A stretch of 64,000 nucleotides of DNA, from positions 23,535,501 to 23,599,500 of the forward strand of contig CP142455.1 in assembly GCA_038049695.1 (NCBI GenBank), in the 5' to 3' direction. Of the stretch, positions 23,021 to 35,549 are shown piece by piece. The notes under the pieces were generated by a model. The model was given only the letters and a program-made list of their open reading frames with translations, was not told where the DNA came from and searched no databases. Position 1 is the stretch's first letter. Each line of letters opens with the position of its first letter. This DNA comes from Cinnamomum chago. Taxonomy: Eukaryota > Streptophyta > Magnoliopsida > Laurales > Lauraceae. The position numbers were made by a program, and so were the translations under genes.

Positions 23021-23468
23021 CAACTTCAAGCCAGCGACACGTGGTGCTCCCTCTTGGGGTTTTGCTGTGACATGTGGAACACCTGTTGTTAGAGTTTTTG
23101 TTTTGTTGCAATTTGATAGGATGCTTTCACTTTCATAAAGCTTGTCCTCTCATTCATTCTTGGTTTTATTCATAGGATCATCATGCATAATTCTACTTCT
23201 TGAATCTTTGTTTTATCATTTGGTATGCATGGTTTTCATTTCAGGTTGCCTCTTAGATCATAGAGTTTTTTATTTCAAAATCCATCCAAGCTTTCCAAAG
23301 TTTCTATCTTTAAAATCATTATTTTGTTTTGGAGTTTTCATGGCTTTAAAATCTCAGTTTTCATCTTCTTTCAGTCATGCTTTATTGCTTGGATATGTGT
23401 CTCAAAGTGCCCCTGGAAGGTGCCCTCAAAAGTTCAATTTTCTAAAATCTGGGCTGTTTTTGGCAGTT

Positions 23469-23614
23469 GTCTCGGTCGACCGAGACCTGCCTCTCGGTCG
23501 ACCGAGACAACTGTCGGTCGACTGTGCAGGTTCTGAACTGTAAGCTGCCAACGGTCAGAAATTTGACCGTTGTGCTTTCTCGGTCGACCGAGGCCTGTTC
23601 TAGGTCGACCGAGG
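23469..23614 (+). promoter_or_regulatory. Palindrome cluster upstream of the LTR TATA box
   Basis: GTCTCGGTCGACCGAGAC (23469-23486) is a perfect 18-bp palindrome. TCTCGGTCGACCGAGA (23492-23507) and CTCGGTCGACCGAG (23579-23592) are also perfect. Two partial copies lie near 23513 and 23601. The same set is at 30362-30507 in the 3' LTR. It ends about 25 bases before the TATA box, so a role as protein-binding sites is plausible. Confidence 0.8.
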
Positions 23615-23637
23615 ACTAGCCGTTGGCAATTTTTTCT

Positions 23638-23649
23638 TTATAAAAAGTG
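23638..23649 (+). promoter_or_regulatory. TATA box of the copia LTR
   Basis: TTTATAAAAAGT, just after the palindrome cluster. Transcription would start about 30 bases downstream. The copy in the 3' LTR is near 30531. Confidence 0.7.
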
Positions 23650-24669
23650 GCTTTTTGGTTGAAGAAAGTTGCTGATATTTGAGAGATCTTTGAGGCCAAG
23701 GCTAAGCAACTTCTCAAGAGCATTTCCAAAGGGATTATGAAGCCATTCCACTAATTGAACATTTGATCTTCAAATGGGTGTGCTTCCTTTAATCCATAGT
23801 CTTTTTACAATCATGTTTTGTTTCAAATCTTTGATCTTTCTCAATGCATGATTAACAAGTTGCTTTCATTTTAAAATGTTGTCTTTCATAACATGTCTAA
23901 TACTTTAGTAATCTCATATGCTATGAATACAACATGTTATCATTGTTTCACATGAAATTTGTTTTCTTGTTTCAACATCAACTTATTAGACTTTAATTTG
24001 TCTTCTTTGAAAACAAGATAATGCACATTGTCCAAATCATGTGTTAGACAACTCACTCTTTCTCAATCACATGTTTATCATCTTTGAATCATTTAAGATT
24101 GTATCTTTTCAAAAAGAGAAAGAGTAACTTTCTAGTAAATGCATTTCACATAAACTTTGTCATTCACATGCATTGTTCTAGAACTTGAGTTTTTCACTTT
24201 AAAATTAGCCTATTAAGAGGCACTTCAATTGCACTTCATTGTTCTCTTTATCCATGCATTATTAGGCATATTTCTTAAGAGAAAAGTCCCTTGTTGTAAA
24301 GGTTCATGCTTAGCCTTGAAAAGCATATGTTGTAAAGGTTGATGCTAAGCCTTGAAAAGCATAGTGTTGATTGTAAGGTTTGAGGTGATCCTAAACCTTA
24401 ATTGAAGTTAGTGAATACCGGTAGGTGTACCGGGAGTGGATGTAGGCAATTTGGCCGAACCACTATACGTGCCTGTGTTATGGTGATTGTCTTTATGCTT
24501 TCATTTTATGGATTATGCACGTTTGGTTGATTTCATTATTCTTCTTCAAAGCATAAGAGACTTAAAAGCTAAAAGAATTAAAATTGGTCTAGGACTTTGA
24601 GCTCACCTTATTCACACCCCCCCCCCCCCCCAACCCCCCCCCTCTAGGATTCGATCTTGGACTTTCAAT

Positions 24670-24681
24670 TGGTATCAGAGC
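24670..24681 (+). other. Primer-binding site (initiator tRNA-Met)
   Basis: TGGTATCAGAGC, two bases after the end of the 5' LTR. This is the standard plant retrotransposon match to the 3' end of initiator tRNA-Met. Confidence 0.95.
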
Positions 24682-24754
24682 CTAGGTGCTCTTGTTTAGG
24701 TCTAACAACCTAGAGTTAGAATCCTTAGAGTGAGTTTTAGCTTTTGTGTTCACC

Positions 24755-27700
24755 ATGCAATCCCAATTAGGAGAAGGTCATGCCACCAATAGACCTCCCT
24801 TGTTCAATGGCTCTCACTACCGGTATTGGAAGATTAGGATGCAAGTCTTTCTTGAATCTCAAAGTCTAGATGTTTGGAGTATCATTGAAGAAGGGTATCA
24901 TGAACCCATTATCACTGAAAAAGACTCTGAAGGACATGTCATAGCTATCAAGGGTAAGCCTAAGAAAGATTGGACTCAAGGAGAGAAAGATAGGGCAAAT
25001 CTAAATGCTAAAGCTAAAAATGCTTTGTTTTGTGCCTTGTCCCAAGAAGAGTTCAATAGGGTAGTAAATTGTATTACCGCTAAGGAAGTGTGGGATACCT
25101 TAGAGACCACTCATGAAGGGACCAATCAAGTCAAAGTAGCTAAAATCCAAATGTTGTCTACTAAGTATGAAGAACTCAAAATGCAAGAGGAAGAAACATT
25201 TGACGAGTTCTATACTAAATTCATGGAGATTGTTAATTCCCTCATAGGTCTAGGAGAGAAGATGGATGAGTCCAAAGCTGTTAGGAAAATATTAAGATCT
25301 CTTCCCAAAAGGTTCAAACCTAAGATAGTTGCTATAACTGAAAGCAAAGATGTGGACAAGATCAAAATAGAAGAACTTAGAGGAAATCTTCTCACTTATG
25401 AATTAGACTTTGAAGCCCCTAGCAAGAAGAAAGGTGTAGCTCTTAGCTCCCAACATAAAGAAAATAACAATGAGAGTGAGAGTGATGATGAAAACACTAT
25501 TTTACTTGCTAAGAAGTTCAAGAATTTCCTTAAGAACAAAAAGAACTATAAATATTCTGAAGATTCTAAAAATGAAAAATTTCAAAGAAACTCAAGGGGA
25601 TCTTTTACCAAAAGGGATGTGCAATGTTACAACTGTAAAGGTTTTGGTCACATCGCTCAAAATTGTCCCTCCCCTAAGGAATCTGAAAAGAAAGATAAGA
25701 AAGGAAAGAAAGTCTTAAACATAACTTGGGATGATGATGAAGATGAAAGTAGTGACAATAATGAACCTCAAAATGATGAAGATAATGATAATTCCACTTC
25801 TTGGCTTCTTTTCACTCCCATTGAAGAAAACAATGATCATAATATGTTAATAGAAGAAGTAAATGAAGAGAATAGTGACAATGATATTCATCAAGCCTAT
25901 GAGGAACTATATGAACTATGTGAAGTCATAACCAAGAAAAATAAAAGCTTAAAAAGTGAATCTAAAAGGCTTGTGAATGATCTAGATGTTTTAAAAGATC
26001 AATTAATCTTGAAAGACAATGAGATAAAAAATGTTCAATCTAAGTTGACTACCTCTAATGACAATCTTGCTAAAGCTGAAAAAGAAATTCATAAATTACA
26101 AAGTCTGTTGGAATCTAGTCAACAAGAATCAGAATCTCTTCAAATGAAACTTGAAAAGGGAAAACATGTTGTTGAAAAATTTACCTTAGGCAATGACAAA
26201 TTCTATCAAATGTTAGGCTTGAATAAAGTCTTTGGTAACAAGAATGGTATAGGTTTTGAATGCTCCTCTAGTAGCAAGAAGAATAGCTTTCATCATAATA
26301 CTAGGACTCATCTCAAACCTATAGGTAAAATCTTCTTTTCCTCTAGATGGACTTGTCATTTTTGCAATCAAATAGGTCATCTAGTTCCTAACTGTCCTTT
26401 TAAGTTTAGGATGTCTCAAAATCATAGTTCTAGAGCTCATTTCAAGTTTGTTCCCAAGACTTCTACCTCTACCTTCATTAAGGCCACTTGGATTGAAAAA
26501 GATAAAAGTGTCAAGAACTTCCTTGTTCAAACCGCTCTTAAAGTTAAAGAAAACTCTAGATGGTTTTTGGACAGTGGTTGCTCCAAGCATATGACTGGAG
26601 ACCGTTCTAGATTTATCACTCTTGAGGACTATGATGGAGGTAATGTGTCTTTTGGAGATAATCGGAAAGCTCAAATTATAGGAAAAGGCTGTGTTGGAGG
26701 AGATCAAATGCCTACTTTAAAAGATGTTTTCCTTGTGGATGGTTTAAAGCATAATCTCCTGAGCATAAGTCAGTTGTGTGACAAAGGAAACAAAGTTGTT
26801 TTTGATAGCAAATCTTGCAAAGTTCTGGATGAGAAATCTCACAAAATTCTACTCACTGGATTACGTACTAAAGATAACATCTACACCATAGAAGAATGTG
26901 GTGAGAATGAATCCATGTGTTTAATGTCTAAAGTTCAAGAAAATCAGTTGTGGCATCAAAGAATGGGACATATAAATTACAAACTGATGAGGATCTTATC
27001 AAAGAAAGAAATTGTTAGAGGAATACCCAAATTAGATGACTACAAATCTGAATTGTGCAAGGCTTGTCAAATGGGTAAGCAGATCAAGAAAAGTTTTAAA
27101 GGTATAAAAGATATATCCTCTGCTCGTCCCCTTGAACTTATTCATATGGACCTCATTGGACCAGCACCTGTTCAGAGTATTGGTGGGAGAAAGTATATTC
27201 TAGTGATGGTTGATGATTATTCAAGATTGGGATGGGTTGCCTTTCTTCATGCAAAATCAGATGCAGTAGATAATATCATAAGGATTTGCAAGAAAATTCA
27301 AGTTGAGAAGGACTGCAAAATTAAGAAATTAAGAAGTGATCATGGAGGTGAATTTGAAAATGAAAGATTTGCAGACTTCTGTGAAAGCCATGGGATCAGT
27401 CATCAATTCTCTGCTCCAAAAACTCCCCAGCAAAATGGAGTAGCTGAACGAAGAAACAGAGTTATTCAAGAAATGGCTAGAACCCTTCTTAATGAGAAAA
27501 ATCTCCCGCGAAACTTATGGGCTGAAGCTATCAATACGACATGCTACCTTATTAACCGTGTTTATTTGACAAAGAACACTAACAAAACCCCTTATGAGCT
27601 GTATTTTGGAAGAAAACCAAATCTGGGTTATCTTAAAGTGTTTGGTAGCAAGTGCTATATTTTAAGAGATAGAGAGCAGCTTGAAAAGTTCGATTCAAAA

Positions 27701-28996
27701 TCTGATGAAGGGATCTTCTTAGGATATTCTGATAAAAGCAAGGCTTATAGAGTGTTCAACCTCATATCAATGGCTGTCATGGAATCAGCTCATGTTGGCA
27801 TTGATGAGACTAATCAAATTAAGAAAGCTCCTCATGATGAAGAAGAGATCTCAGTTGAGCAGCCTATTTCATCTGAAATTGAAGAAGAGATTCCCTCAGT
27901 CCCCACTATGCCCACAAAGCTTTTAAGAAATCACAACTTGGATAATGTCATTGGAGATATCACAAAAGGAGTCATGACAAGAAGACAGGTTCATAATCTG
28001 TGTGCTCACTATTCATTTGTTTCACAAATTGAGCCCAAGAACTTCTCTGAAGCAGAAACCAAGTCTGAATGGATTGATGCCATGCAAGATGAGCTAAATC
28101 AGTTTAGAAAGAATGATGTGTGGGATCTTGTACCTCTTCCTGAAGGCAAAAGCCAAATTGGCACCAAATGGATTTTCAAAAACAAGCTGGATGAATCAGG
28201 AAATGTTATAAGGAACAAAGCTAGACTTGTAGCCAAAGGGTATGCTCAATTTGAAGGAATTGAGTTTGAGGAAACTTTCGCCCCAGTAGCTCGGTTGGAG
28301 TCTATTCGAATTTTATTAGCTTATGCCAGCAGCATGAAGATTAAACTGTTTCAAATGGATGTGAAGAGTGCCTTTTTAAATGGTGAAATTGAGGAAGATG
28401 TGTATGTTTCTCAACCTCAAGGCTTCGAGGATCCTCATCACCCAGAATATGTTTTTAAGTTAAAAAAGGCTATTTATGGATTGAAACAAGCCCCAAGAGC
28501 CTGGTATGAAAAGCTGACAAGTCACTTACTTGAAAACGGATATGAATGTGGGAATGTGGATAAGACTCTATTCATTAAAAAGGTTGTTAAAGATATTCTC
28601 ATTGCTCAAATATATGTGGACGACATTGTTTTTGGATCAACATCTGATCATCTTGCCCAAGGATTTTCTAAGTTAATGAGCTCCATGTTTGAAATGAGTT
28701 TGGTAGGACCCTTTCAGTTCTTTCTAGGATTACAAGTTAGTCAGACTGATCAAGGTATATTTCTTAGTCAATCCAAGTTTACTCTAGAAATAGTGAAAAA
28801 GTTTGGATTAGGAGAATCTAAGACTAGTTGCAATCCTATGGGATCCTCTACTAAAATCTCTAGTGATCTTCAGGGTAAGAAAGCAGACCAAAAACTTTAT
28901 AGGAGCATGATAGGAAGCCTTCTCTACCTCACTGCTAGCCGCCCTGATATCTCGTTTAGCGTTGGGATATGTGCTAGGTATCAATCTGACCCCTGA
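24755..28996 (+). pseudogene. Copia Gag-Pol polyprotein, ends early at an in-frame TGA
   Basis: The first ATG is at 24755 (MQSQLGEG). In order: Gag with CCHC knuckle [14 protein letters not shown] (residues 291-304); a coiled-coil-like acidic stretch; a second knuckle [14 protein letters not shown] (534-547); protease with DSG at 606-608; GAG-pre-integrase H/C region about 733-775; integrase with D799, D862 and E898 (DD35E spacing); and reverse transcriptase with YVDD at 1287-1290. TGA at 28994-28996 stops the frame after 1413 residues, just before RNase H. The same frame resumes at once. All other key residues look intact, so one point mutation is the only visible lesion. Confidence 0.93.
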
Positions 28997-29563
28997 GAGT
29001 CTCACATTAAAGCTGTTAAACGTATCATAAAATATATTAATGAGACTTCTCATTATGGTATCTGGTATCCTCATGACTCAACTCTGCAATTAATTGGATA
29101 TAGTGATGCAGATTGGGCAGGATCTATAGATGATAGGAAGAGCACTAGTGGCTGCTGCTATTTCTTAGGGAACTGCTTAGTAGCCTGGCATAGCAAAAAG
29201 CAAAATTATGTATCCTTGTCTACTGCAGAAGCTGAATATATTGCTGCAGGTAGCTGCTGTGCCCAGCTGTTGTGGATGAAACAAACCTTATTAGATTATA
29301 ATGTTCCACAACAATGCATGCCTATCATGTGTGACAACTCTAGTGCCATCAGTATCTCAAAAAATCCTGTTCAGCACTCACGCACTAAGCACATTGACAT
29401 TCGCTATCATTTCTTGTGTGATCATGCTGACCAAGGCACTATTGAGTTATTGTTTGTCCCTACAGATACCCAATTGGCGGATTTGTTCACTAAACCCCTT
29501 GGAAATGATCGTTTCATAAATCTGAGACATCAATTGGGCATTGGCCCTTGCCCTATTTTTTAA
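28997..29563 (+). pseudogene. RNase H end of the copia Gag-Pol, downstream of the stop
   Basis: The same frame as the upstream Gag-Pol runs 188 further codons to TAA at 29561-29563. RNase H marks are present: the YSDADWAG region, STAEAEY, and DNSSAI followed by HIDIRYHF and the LADLFTKPL tail. Without readthrough of the TGA at 28994 this part is not made. It is not an independent gene. Confidence 0.9.
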
Positions 29564-29681
29564 ATTCTTGTTGGCTAATCACCTATTCCACATCTTATTT
29601 TTATATCTCTTATAAACAGGTGCTACTAACAAGGTTATGTGTTTTCTCTTTGAAGGGCAGGCTCCTTTGCAATTAGATGTC

Positions 29682-29978
29682 AAAGGGGGAGAGAGTTCTC
29701 CAATTGAGGGGGAGAAGATTTCAAGGGTTGCTTTGATTGAGGGGGAGTAGCTTTGCCTAGAGTGCATATTGTGTATAGCTTCTAGGTTGGTCGTCTTTTG
29801 TCGTCGCTCCTGCAAGGAAAATCCAAAGCTCCAAAAGATCCAAATGCTCCCAAATATCCAAAGCTCCTTAATTATCCAAAGCTCCTTAAATATCCAAAGT
29901 TGTTGCTGTTCAAGATAAAGAGGAGATTGAGAGAGAGTTCAAGCTTCAAGAGTTGCCATCAAATTGCAAAGGGGGAGA
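29682..29978 (+). other. Multiple polypurine tracts before the 3' LTR
   Basis: G-rich purine runs occur at 29682-29695 (AAAGGGGGAGAGAG), 29706-29718 (GAGGGGGAGAAGA), 29739-29748 (GAGGGGGAG) and finally 29968-29978 (AAAGGGGGAGA), directly before the LTR. The last is the plus-strand primer; the others resemble the multiple tracts reported for Sireviruses. Between them a short ATCCAAAGCTCCTTA repeat occurs about three times (29821-29900). Confidence 0.75.
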
Positions 29979-29979
29979 T

Positions 29980-31547
29980 TGTTAGAGTTTTTGTTTTGTT
30001 GCAATTTGATAGGATGCTTTCACTTTCATAAAGCTTGTCCTCTCATTCATTCTTGGTTTTATTCATAGGATCATCATGCATAATTCTACTTCTTGAATCT
30101 TTGTTTTATCATTTGGTATGCATGGTTTTCATTTCAGGTTGCCTCTTAGATCATAGAGTTTTTTATTTCAAAATCCATCCAAGCTTTCCAAAGTTTCTAT
30201 CTTTAAAATCATTATTTTGTTTTGGAGTTTTCATGGCTTTAAAATCTCAGTTTTCATCTTCTTTCAGTCATGCTTTATTGCTTGGATATGTGTCTCAAAG
30301 TGCCCCTGGAAGGTGCCCTCAAAAGTTCAATTTTCTAAAATCTGGGCTGTTTTTGGCAGTTGTCTCGGTCGACCGAGACCTGCCTCTCGGTCGACCGAGA
30401 CAACTGTCGGTCGACTGTGCAGGTTCTGAACTGTAAGCTGCCAACGGTCAGAAATTTGACCGTTGTGCTTTCTCGGTCGACCGAGGCCTGTTCTAGGTCG
30501 ACCGAGGACTAGCCGTTGGCAATTTTTTCTTTATAAAAAGTGGCTTTTTGGTTGAAGAAAGTTGCTGATATTTGAGAGATCTTTGAGGCCAAGGCTAAGC
30601 AACTTCTCAAGAGCATTTCCAAAGGGATTATGAAGCCATTCCACTAATTGAACATTTGATCTTCAAATGGGTGTGCTTCCTTTAATCCATAGTCTTTTTA
30701 CAATCATGTTTTGTTTCAAATCTTTGATCTTTCTCAATGCATGATTAACAAGTTGCTTTCATTTTAAAATGTTGTCTTTCATAACATGTCTAATACTTTA
30801 GTAATCTCATATGCTATGAATACAACATGTTATCATTGTTTCACATGAAATTTGTTTTCTTGTTTCAACATCAACTTATTAGACTTTAATTTGTCTTCTT
30901 TGAAAACAAGATAATGCACATTGTCCAAATCATGTGTTAGACAACTCACTCTTTCTCAATCACATGTTTATCATCTTTGAATCATTTAAGATTGTATCTT
31001 TTCAAAAAGAGAAAGAGTAACTTTCTAGTAAATGCATTTCACATAAACTTTGTCATTCACATGCATTGTTCTAGAACTTGAGTTTTTCACTTTAAAATTA
31101 GCCTATTAAGAGGCACTTCAATTGCACTTCATTGTTCTCTTTATCCATGCATTATTAGGCATATTTCTTAAGAGAAAAGTCCCTTGTTGTAAAGGTTCAT
31201 GCTTAGCCTTGAAAAGCATATGTTGTAAAGGTTGATGCTAAGCCTTGAAAAGCATAGTGTTGATTGTAAGGTTTGAGGTGATCCTAAACCTTAATTGAAG
31301 TTAGTGAATACCGGTAGGTGTACCGGGAGTGGATGTAGGCAATTTGGCCGAACCACTATACGTGCCTGTGTTATGGTGATTGTCTTTATGCTTTCATTTT
31401 ATGGATTATGCACGTTTGGTTGATTTCATTATTCTTCTTCAAAGCATAAGAGACTTAAAAGCTAAAAGAATTAAAATTGGTCTAGGACTTTGAGCTCACC
31501 CTATTCACCCCCCCCCCCCCCCTCTAGGATTCGATCTTGGACTTTCA
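29980..31547 (+). repeat. 3' LTR of the copia element
   Basis: Starts TGTTAGAG at 29980, exactly 6893 bases from the 5' LTR start, and ends ACTTTCA at 31547. It is 1568 bases against 1581 for the 5' LTR; the difference is around the poly-C run. Confidence 0.95.
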
Positions 31548-31552
31548 CCTGT

Positions 31553-33170
31553 CTCATTACATCATTTGAAATCTTTTGAGATATTTAATTATCCCTAAAA
31601 TCTCTCTTTTATCATACTTACTACAATCGGCCATTTTGGATTATTATATTATAATACAAAGAGGAAACGAATTTTAATCCATTGAATTGGAAATATTGGT
31701 ATCGTCATGATATGTGAAACATGGTAAACATATTATGTGAATATTCATATTAGTTGGTATGGCATGATCAAAGGACCATACATATTCATTTGGCCCAATA
31801 ATAATGGCAGTGATTCAGGAAAAAAAAATAATTTCAAATATATTCATACCCAATACTTTACTTAAAATAGAAAACAACCCAAAGAAGTGTTTTCTTCCAA
31901 GACACTCCCCATTGGGCCCATTAAAAAACTTGACCTAATAAAAATAAATGGCCCCATATTTTATCGGTCAAATCAAATTTCACTTAATAAAAGTTTGGCC
32001 CGCTTAAAATTCTCATAACCTAGCACTCAATGGATCAATGACATTTTCATGATACTCCTGAATGGAACCATCTTCTACATGTCCTCATTGAGCACACTTC
32101 TAAAAGATATCCAAACCAATCAAAACAGTGGCATCATTTTTTATGCATCCAAATCAAATATTACTCTATAAAAGTTGGCCCGCTTGAATACAATAGTTTG
32201 GTTTTGCTATCTTATATTTTTATATACATTAAGTTTGGTAATGATTGGTATATTCTCTGTCCTTATTTGACTTTCATATCTTAACCTAAATTTGTATAAC
32301 CTAGCGGTGTTAATTTCTTTTATTCTTGGCCACTATGCCAGTGCAATATTATTATAGGCCCACCTAATCAGTCCAAATATTTATCTTTTCCTTATTCTTT
32401 CCCTCGTCTTGTTTCCTGTACAAATCCTTTTTTTTTTTTTTCATATTTCAATATTTTTTTATGTTTTCTTTGATAGGCATGGATATTGCTTTTATATTGG
32501 AATATATATATATATATATTTTTTTTCTGGTCCTGTTGGGCACATGCCTCTCACAGTAGTCGGAATATAAAATCTCTGCCATCCCTATAATCTCTCCCTT
32601 AATTTTCTTATGTTTCTAGTTTATCTCATCAAGAAACTTCCATTTTAAATCCGGGTCTTGCCTCCATAGCTTGTCATTATATATAATGCAATGATGCACA
32701 ATGGTCACTTGCTATCAAACTGAGATCATTGCAACTTCATAAAAACATATGTGTGTAAGAAGGTTTGAACCTCTAATTGATTACAAGTGGACACTATTTA
32801 ATGGATCTTTCTAAATATTTGTGATTTGATTATAAGAGATTGCTAATAAACTGGATTTTTGTGACAATTTGTATCCTTATCAAACTTTGTTATTAACTTT
32901 TTACAATTCATTTAATATTTCTTAAAAAAATAATAAAATTTTATGGTCCGTGTTCAGCATGGGGCCACTTTTGGTACCACCAATGAAGGACCAATATGTA
33001 GATTGTTCTAATTTCTTTCCATTTCTACCATTAATAAATGCAATATGATGTGATGAATCATCTCTTACCTTTTCCATATTTATGTTGCCCTATTCCAATA
33101 ATTTTCACTTTTTCGTTATACACGTTTTCTTCTTAATACACATTTTCTTCTTACCTCAATATTGGGTATC
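31553..33170. repeat. AT-rich target repeat right of the provirus; R3 copy 1
   Basis: The part 32137-32940 is repeated at 40240-40980, for example TTATGCATCCAAATCAAATA and GTCTTGTTTCCTGTACAAAT. Near 32945-32980, GGTCCGTGTTCAGCATGGGGCC followed by ACTTTTGGTACC looks like a worn Helitron 3' end. No gene is seen. Confidence 0.6.
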
Positions 33171-34539
33171 CTATTCATACTACCGTAGACACCTCATTTG
33201 GCCCCCTATGATAGCCTAAAACACCTATCATATATAACGGTGCCCCCACTTCACCCATAATTGAATGATTAATGGCATAATTAAGATAATTAATGACGAT
33301 GAAGATGCTTGTTGATAATTTTAGAATTAGTTCGACGATCTCTATAAATTCGTGAGAGAAAAGGCCGAATTGCATTGAGATCTCGAGTTCAACCCACTAT
33401 TCAAACAAGGAATGGACTATAACACTATCTAAGCCCCTTTCAGACTACAAAGAACACACTCAGGTTGTTCCTAGAGAGATTACACTTAGTTTGCCAAAGT
33501 ATGATATGATTAGCATGAATTAGGAGGCTAAGATCGTTGATCCAGATATCCCTACCTTTTACTGATCTCGGATCATTATGATGTATGGACCAAAAAATTT
33601 TACGTTCCGAGAGCTTTCCGACAATATGTAAAACTTTCAAATCTGACAAACGGATCAAAAGATATGGCCCTCGGAAGACTGCCCTAACGGCCCCGCTAGA
33701 AACACAGCTGAGTGCCACTATAGGTGCGCCCATGTCTTGAAATGCACTTGGGCGCACCTGTGTCCTCAGTCACCTTAAAAGTACACATGGGCGCCCCCAC
33801 AGGTGCATCCAAGCCTAGTTTCCATTGTTTTAGTCCGAATTCAATTCGAAAACTACCTGAACCAAACCCTAGATCCACATATATATCCCCAAAAAGGACC
33901 TTAAGTGCGCCCAAGTCACAAAACCCACCTGGGCGCACCCAAGTCCTCCAAAACCCTAATTTTCCTTGGTTTGCGTGAAGCTTTTAGAAATTCTTGTAAA
34001 TAGCAACCCTAACCCCTTTTCCATGCCAAAAACCTCTATATAAGTATCTCTTAACACCATTTGCAAGGAGAGGCTACTAGAAAGAGAGGAAAAGAGAAGT
34101 AAGGGAGAGAAAGAGAGTAGCCATCATAGAGATAGTTTTAGATCTAAAAGAAAGAAGAAGAGGAAGCATTCTGGTTTTTCAAGACCAACAATGAAGAAAG
34201 CTTCCAAAAGCCATGGATTTGCACAAAAGCTTCATCTAGGACTTGAAAGACGCAATCTAGACCGTATTTCTAGATCTAGTTCTTTTCAATGAGTATTCAG
34301 CATCATTATTAGTTAGAAACATGCTTATGATTATCCATACATCGTAGAGATGCATTAATAGTATTATTTTACAGTAAATCTCATATTTAGTAATCATCCA
34401 TCATTAGAAACATGCTTAGGATCATCCGTATGTTGTAGATATGCATCATTTTCATCATCCTGAACTCGTTATTAGAGTGGATCTTGCATCCATATCATTT
34501 TTATTGGGAAAAATCTGAATTTGAGAAAGAAAACTCTAG

Positions 34540-35240
34540 AAAAGCACTTGGGCGCTACTGTGGGTGCGCCCAAGTCCCTAGATAGGGCTTTGGCCCCAAT
34601 TTTCGTATTGCATGCGCTTTGTTTCTCAGATCCAAATTCATTCTCATACAAACTGATATCAGGACCCTCGGATCTGTGACTTTGCATTGTAGATCACGCG
34701 AAAAGTATTGAAAAAAAGAAACAAAAGAGGAAGAAAAGTGCAGAAAAGCAGTTGGGCGCCATTGTGGGTGCGCCCAAGTCTTTGGGTAGGGCTTCGACTC
34801 CGATTTCCGTTTCGTGTGCATTTTGTTTCTTAGATCCGATCCATCCTCATACAAGTTGATATCAAAGCCTTCGGATCTGTAAAGAGCACCCAAGGAATAA
34901 AAGGGGCCCGAATATATTACTAAAAAAGGAAGGAAAAGAAAAGAAGGAAGAACAGAGGTACTTGGGTGCCATTGTGGGTGCGCCCAAGTCCCTGCAAAGA
35001 GATCCTCCCCTCGAATCTTGGTCCTTGCTCTATCATTTTCAGAGCCGGAAGTTCTGATCTTAATAACTCATATTAGGACCCTGCATTTAGTCACAAAGTG
35101 TCGGAAATCGCGTAGGAATATCACCGGAGATCAGAAATACATCCCAACCAAGGGAAGTGAATTGGGCGCCATTGTGCGTGCGCCCAAGTACTGCAGACAC
35201 ACTTAGGCGCCCCTATAGGTGCGCCTAGGTCCCTGGCTTG
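34540..35240. repeat. About 205-bp tandem repeats with GGGCGCC...GCGCCC cores
   Basis: The core TTGGGCGCCATTGTGGGTGC then GCCCAAGTC recurs with anchors at 34566, 34770, 34980 and 35180 (spacing 204, 210, 200). Spacers also align (for example CTCATACAARTTGATATCA). Single cores occur earlier at about 33726, 33750 and 33905. Confidence 0.75.
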
Positions 35241-35549
35241 CCTTCCGGCTCGCATTTTCGGCGTTTCGCATTGCATTTAGTTTGCTGTTGAATCTCTGTG
35301 ATGACTATGATTGATTGCTGAACTTCTGGACTTCGAATTATCAAATCATCAACACTTTATGTTAGGTTACATTGCATAAAATATCAAAAAAATCATAAAA
35401 GCTTAAAACTCTTCCCTTCTCATCTTACTCTTTAGTGATTAGAGAAGAGAACCCAAAAAAAAGATTAAAAGAAATAGAAAAATCTATAAAAAGAGTAAAT
35501 ATTAAGTAGATAGTCCAAGCTTACTCTATTCACGCCTAAGTGGATTCAC

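Larger units (their letters stand above)
23087..24667 (+). repeat. 5' LTR of the copia element
   Basis: Starts TGTTAGAG and ends ACTTTCA. It contains the GGTCGACC palindrome cluster (23469-23614), a CAACGGTCA/TGACCGTTG inverted repeat (23549-23572) and a TATA box (TTTATAAAAAGT, about 23638). The poly-C stretch at 24617-24642 is longer and interrupted compared with the 3' LTR. A 133-residue frame in it (23142-23543) is not a gene. Confidence 0.95.
23082..31552 (+). mobile_element. Young Ty1/copia (Sirevirus-like) LTR retrotransposon
   Basis: A complete element: target duplication CCTGT (23082-23086 and 31548-31552), 5' LTR 23087-24667, primer-binding site, Gag-Pol, polypurine tracts, 3' LTR 29980-31547. 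By eye the LTRs differ only by one base and by length around a poly-C run near their 3' ends, so the insertion is recent. Domain order Gag-PR-INT-RT-RH marks copia. The repeated LTR palindromes and multiple polypurine tracts are described for Sireviruses; the lineage call is inferred from these and from motif wording. It sits within an older Helitron-like repeat, since both flanks continue that sequence. Confidence 0.93.

Noticed and set aside
23142..23543. A 133-residue frame, found again at 30035-30436
   Set aside because: Both copies lie inside the copia LTRs and are the same because the LTRs are; it overlaps the U3 control region.
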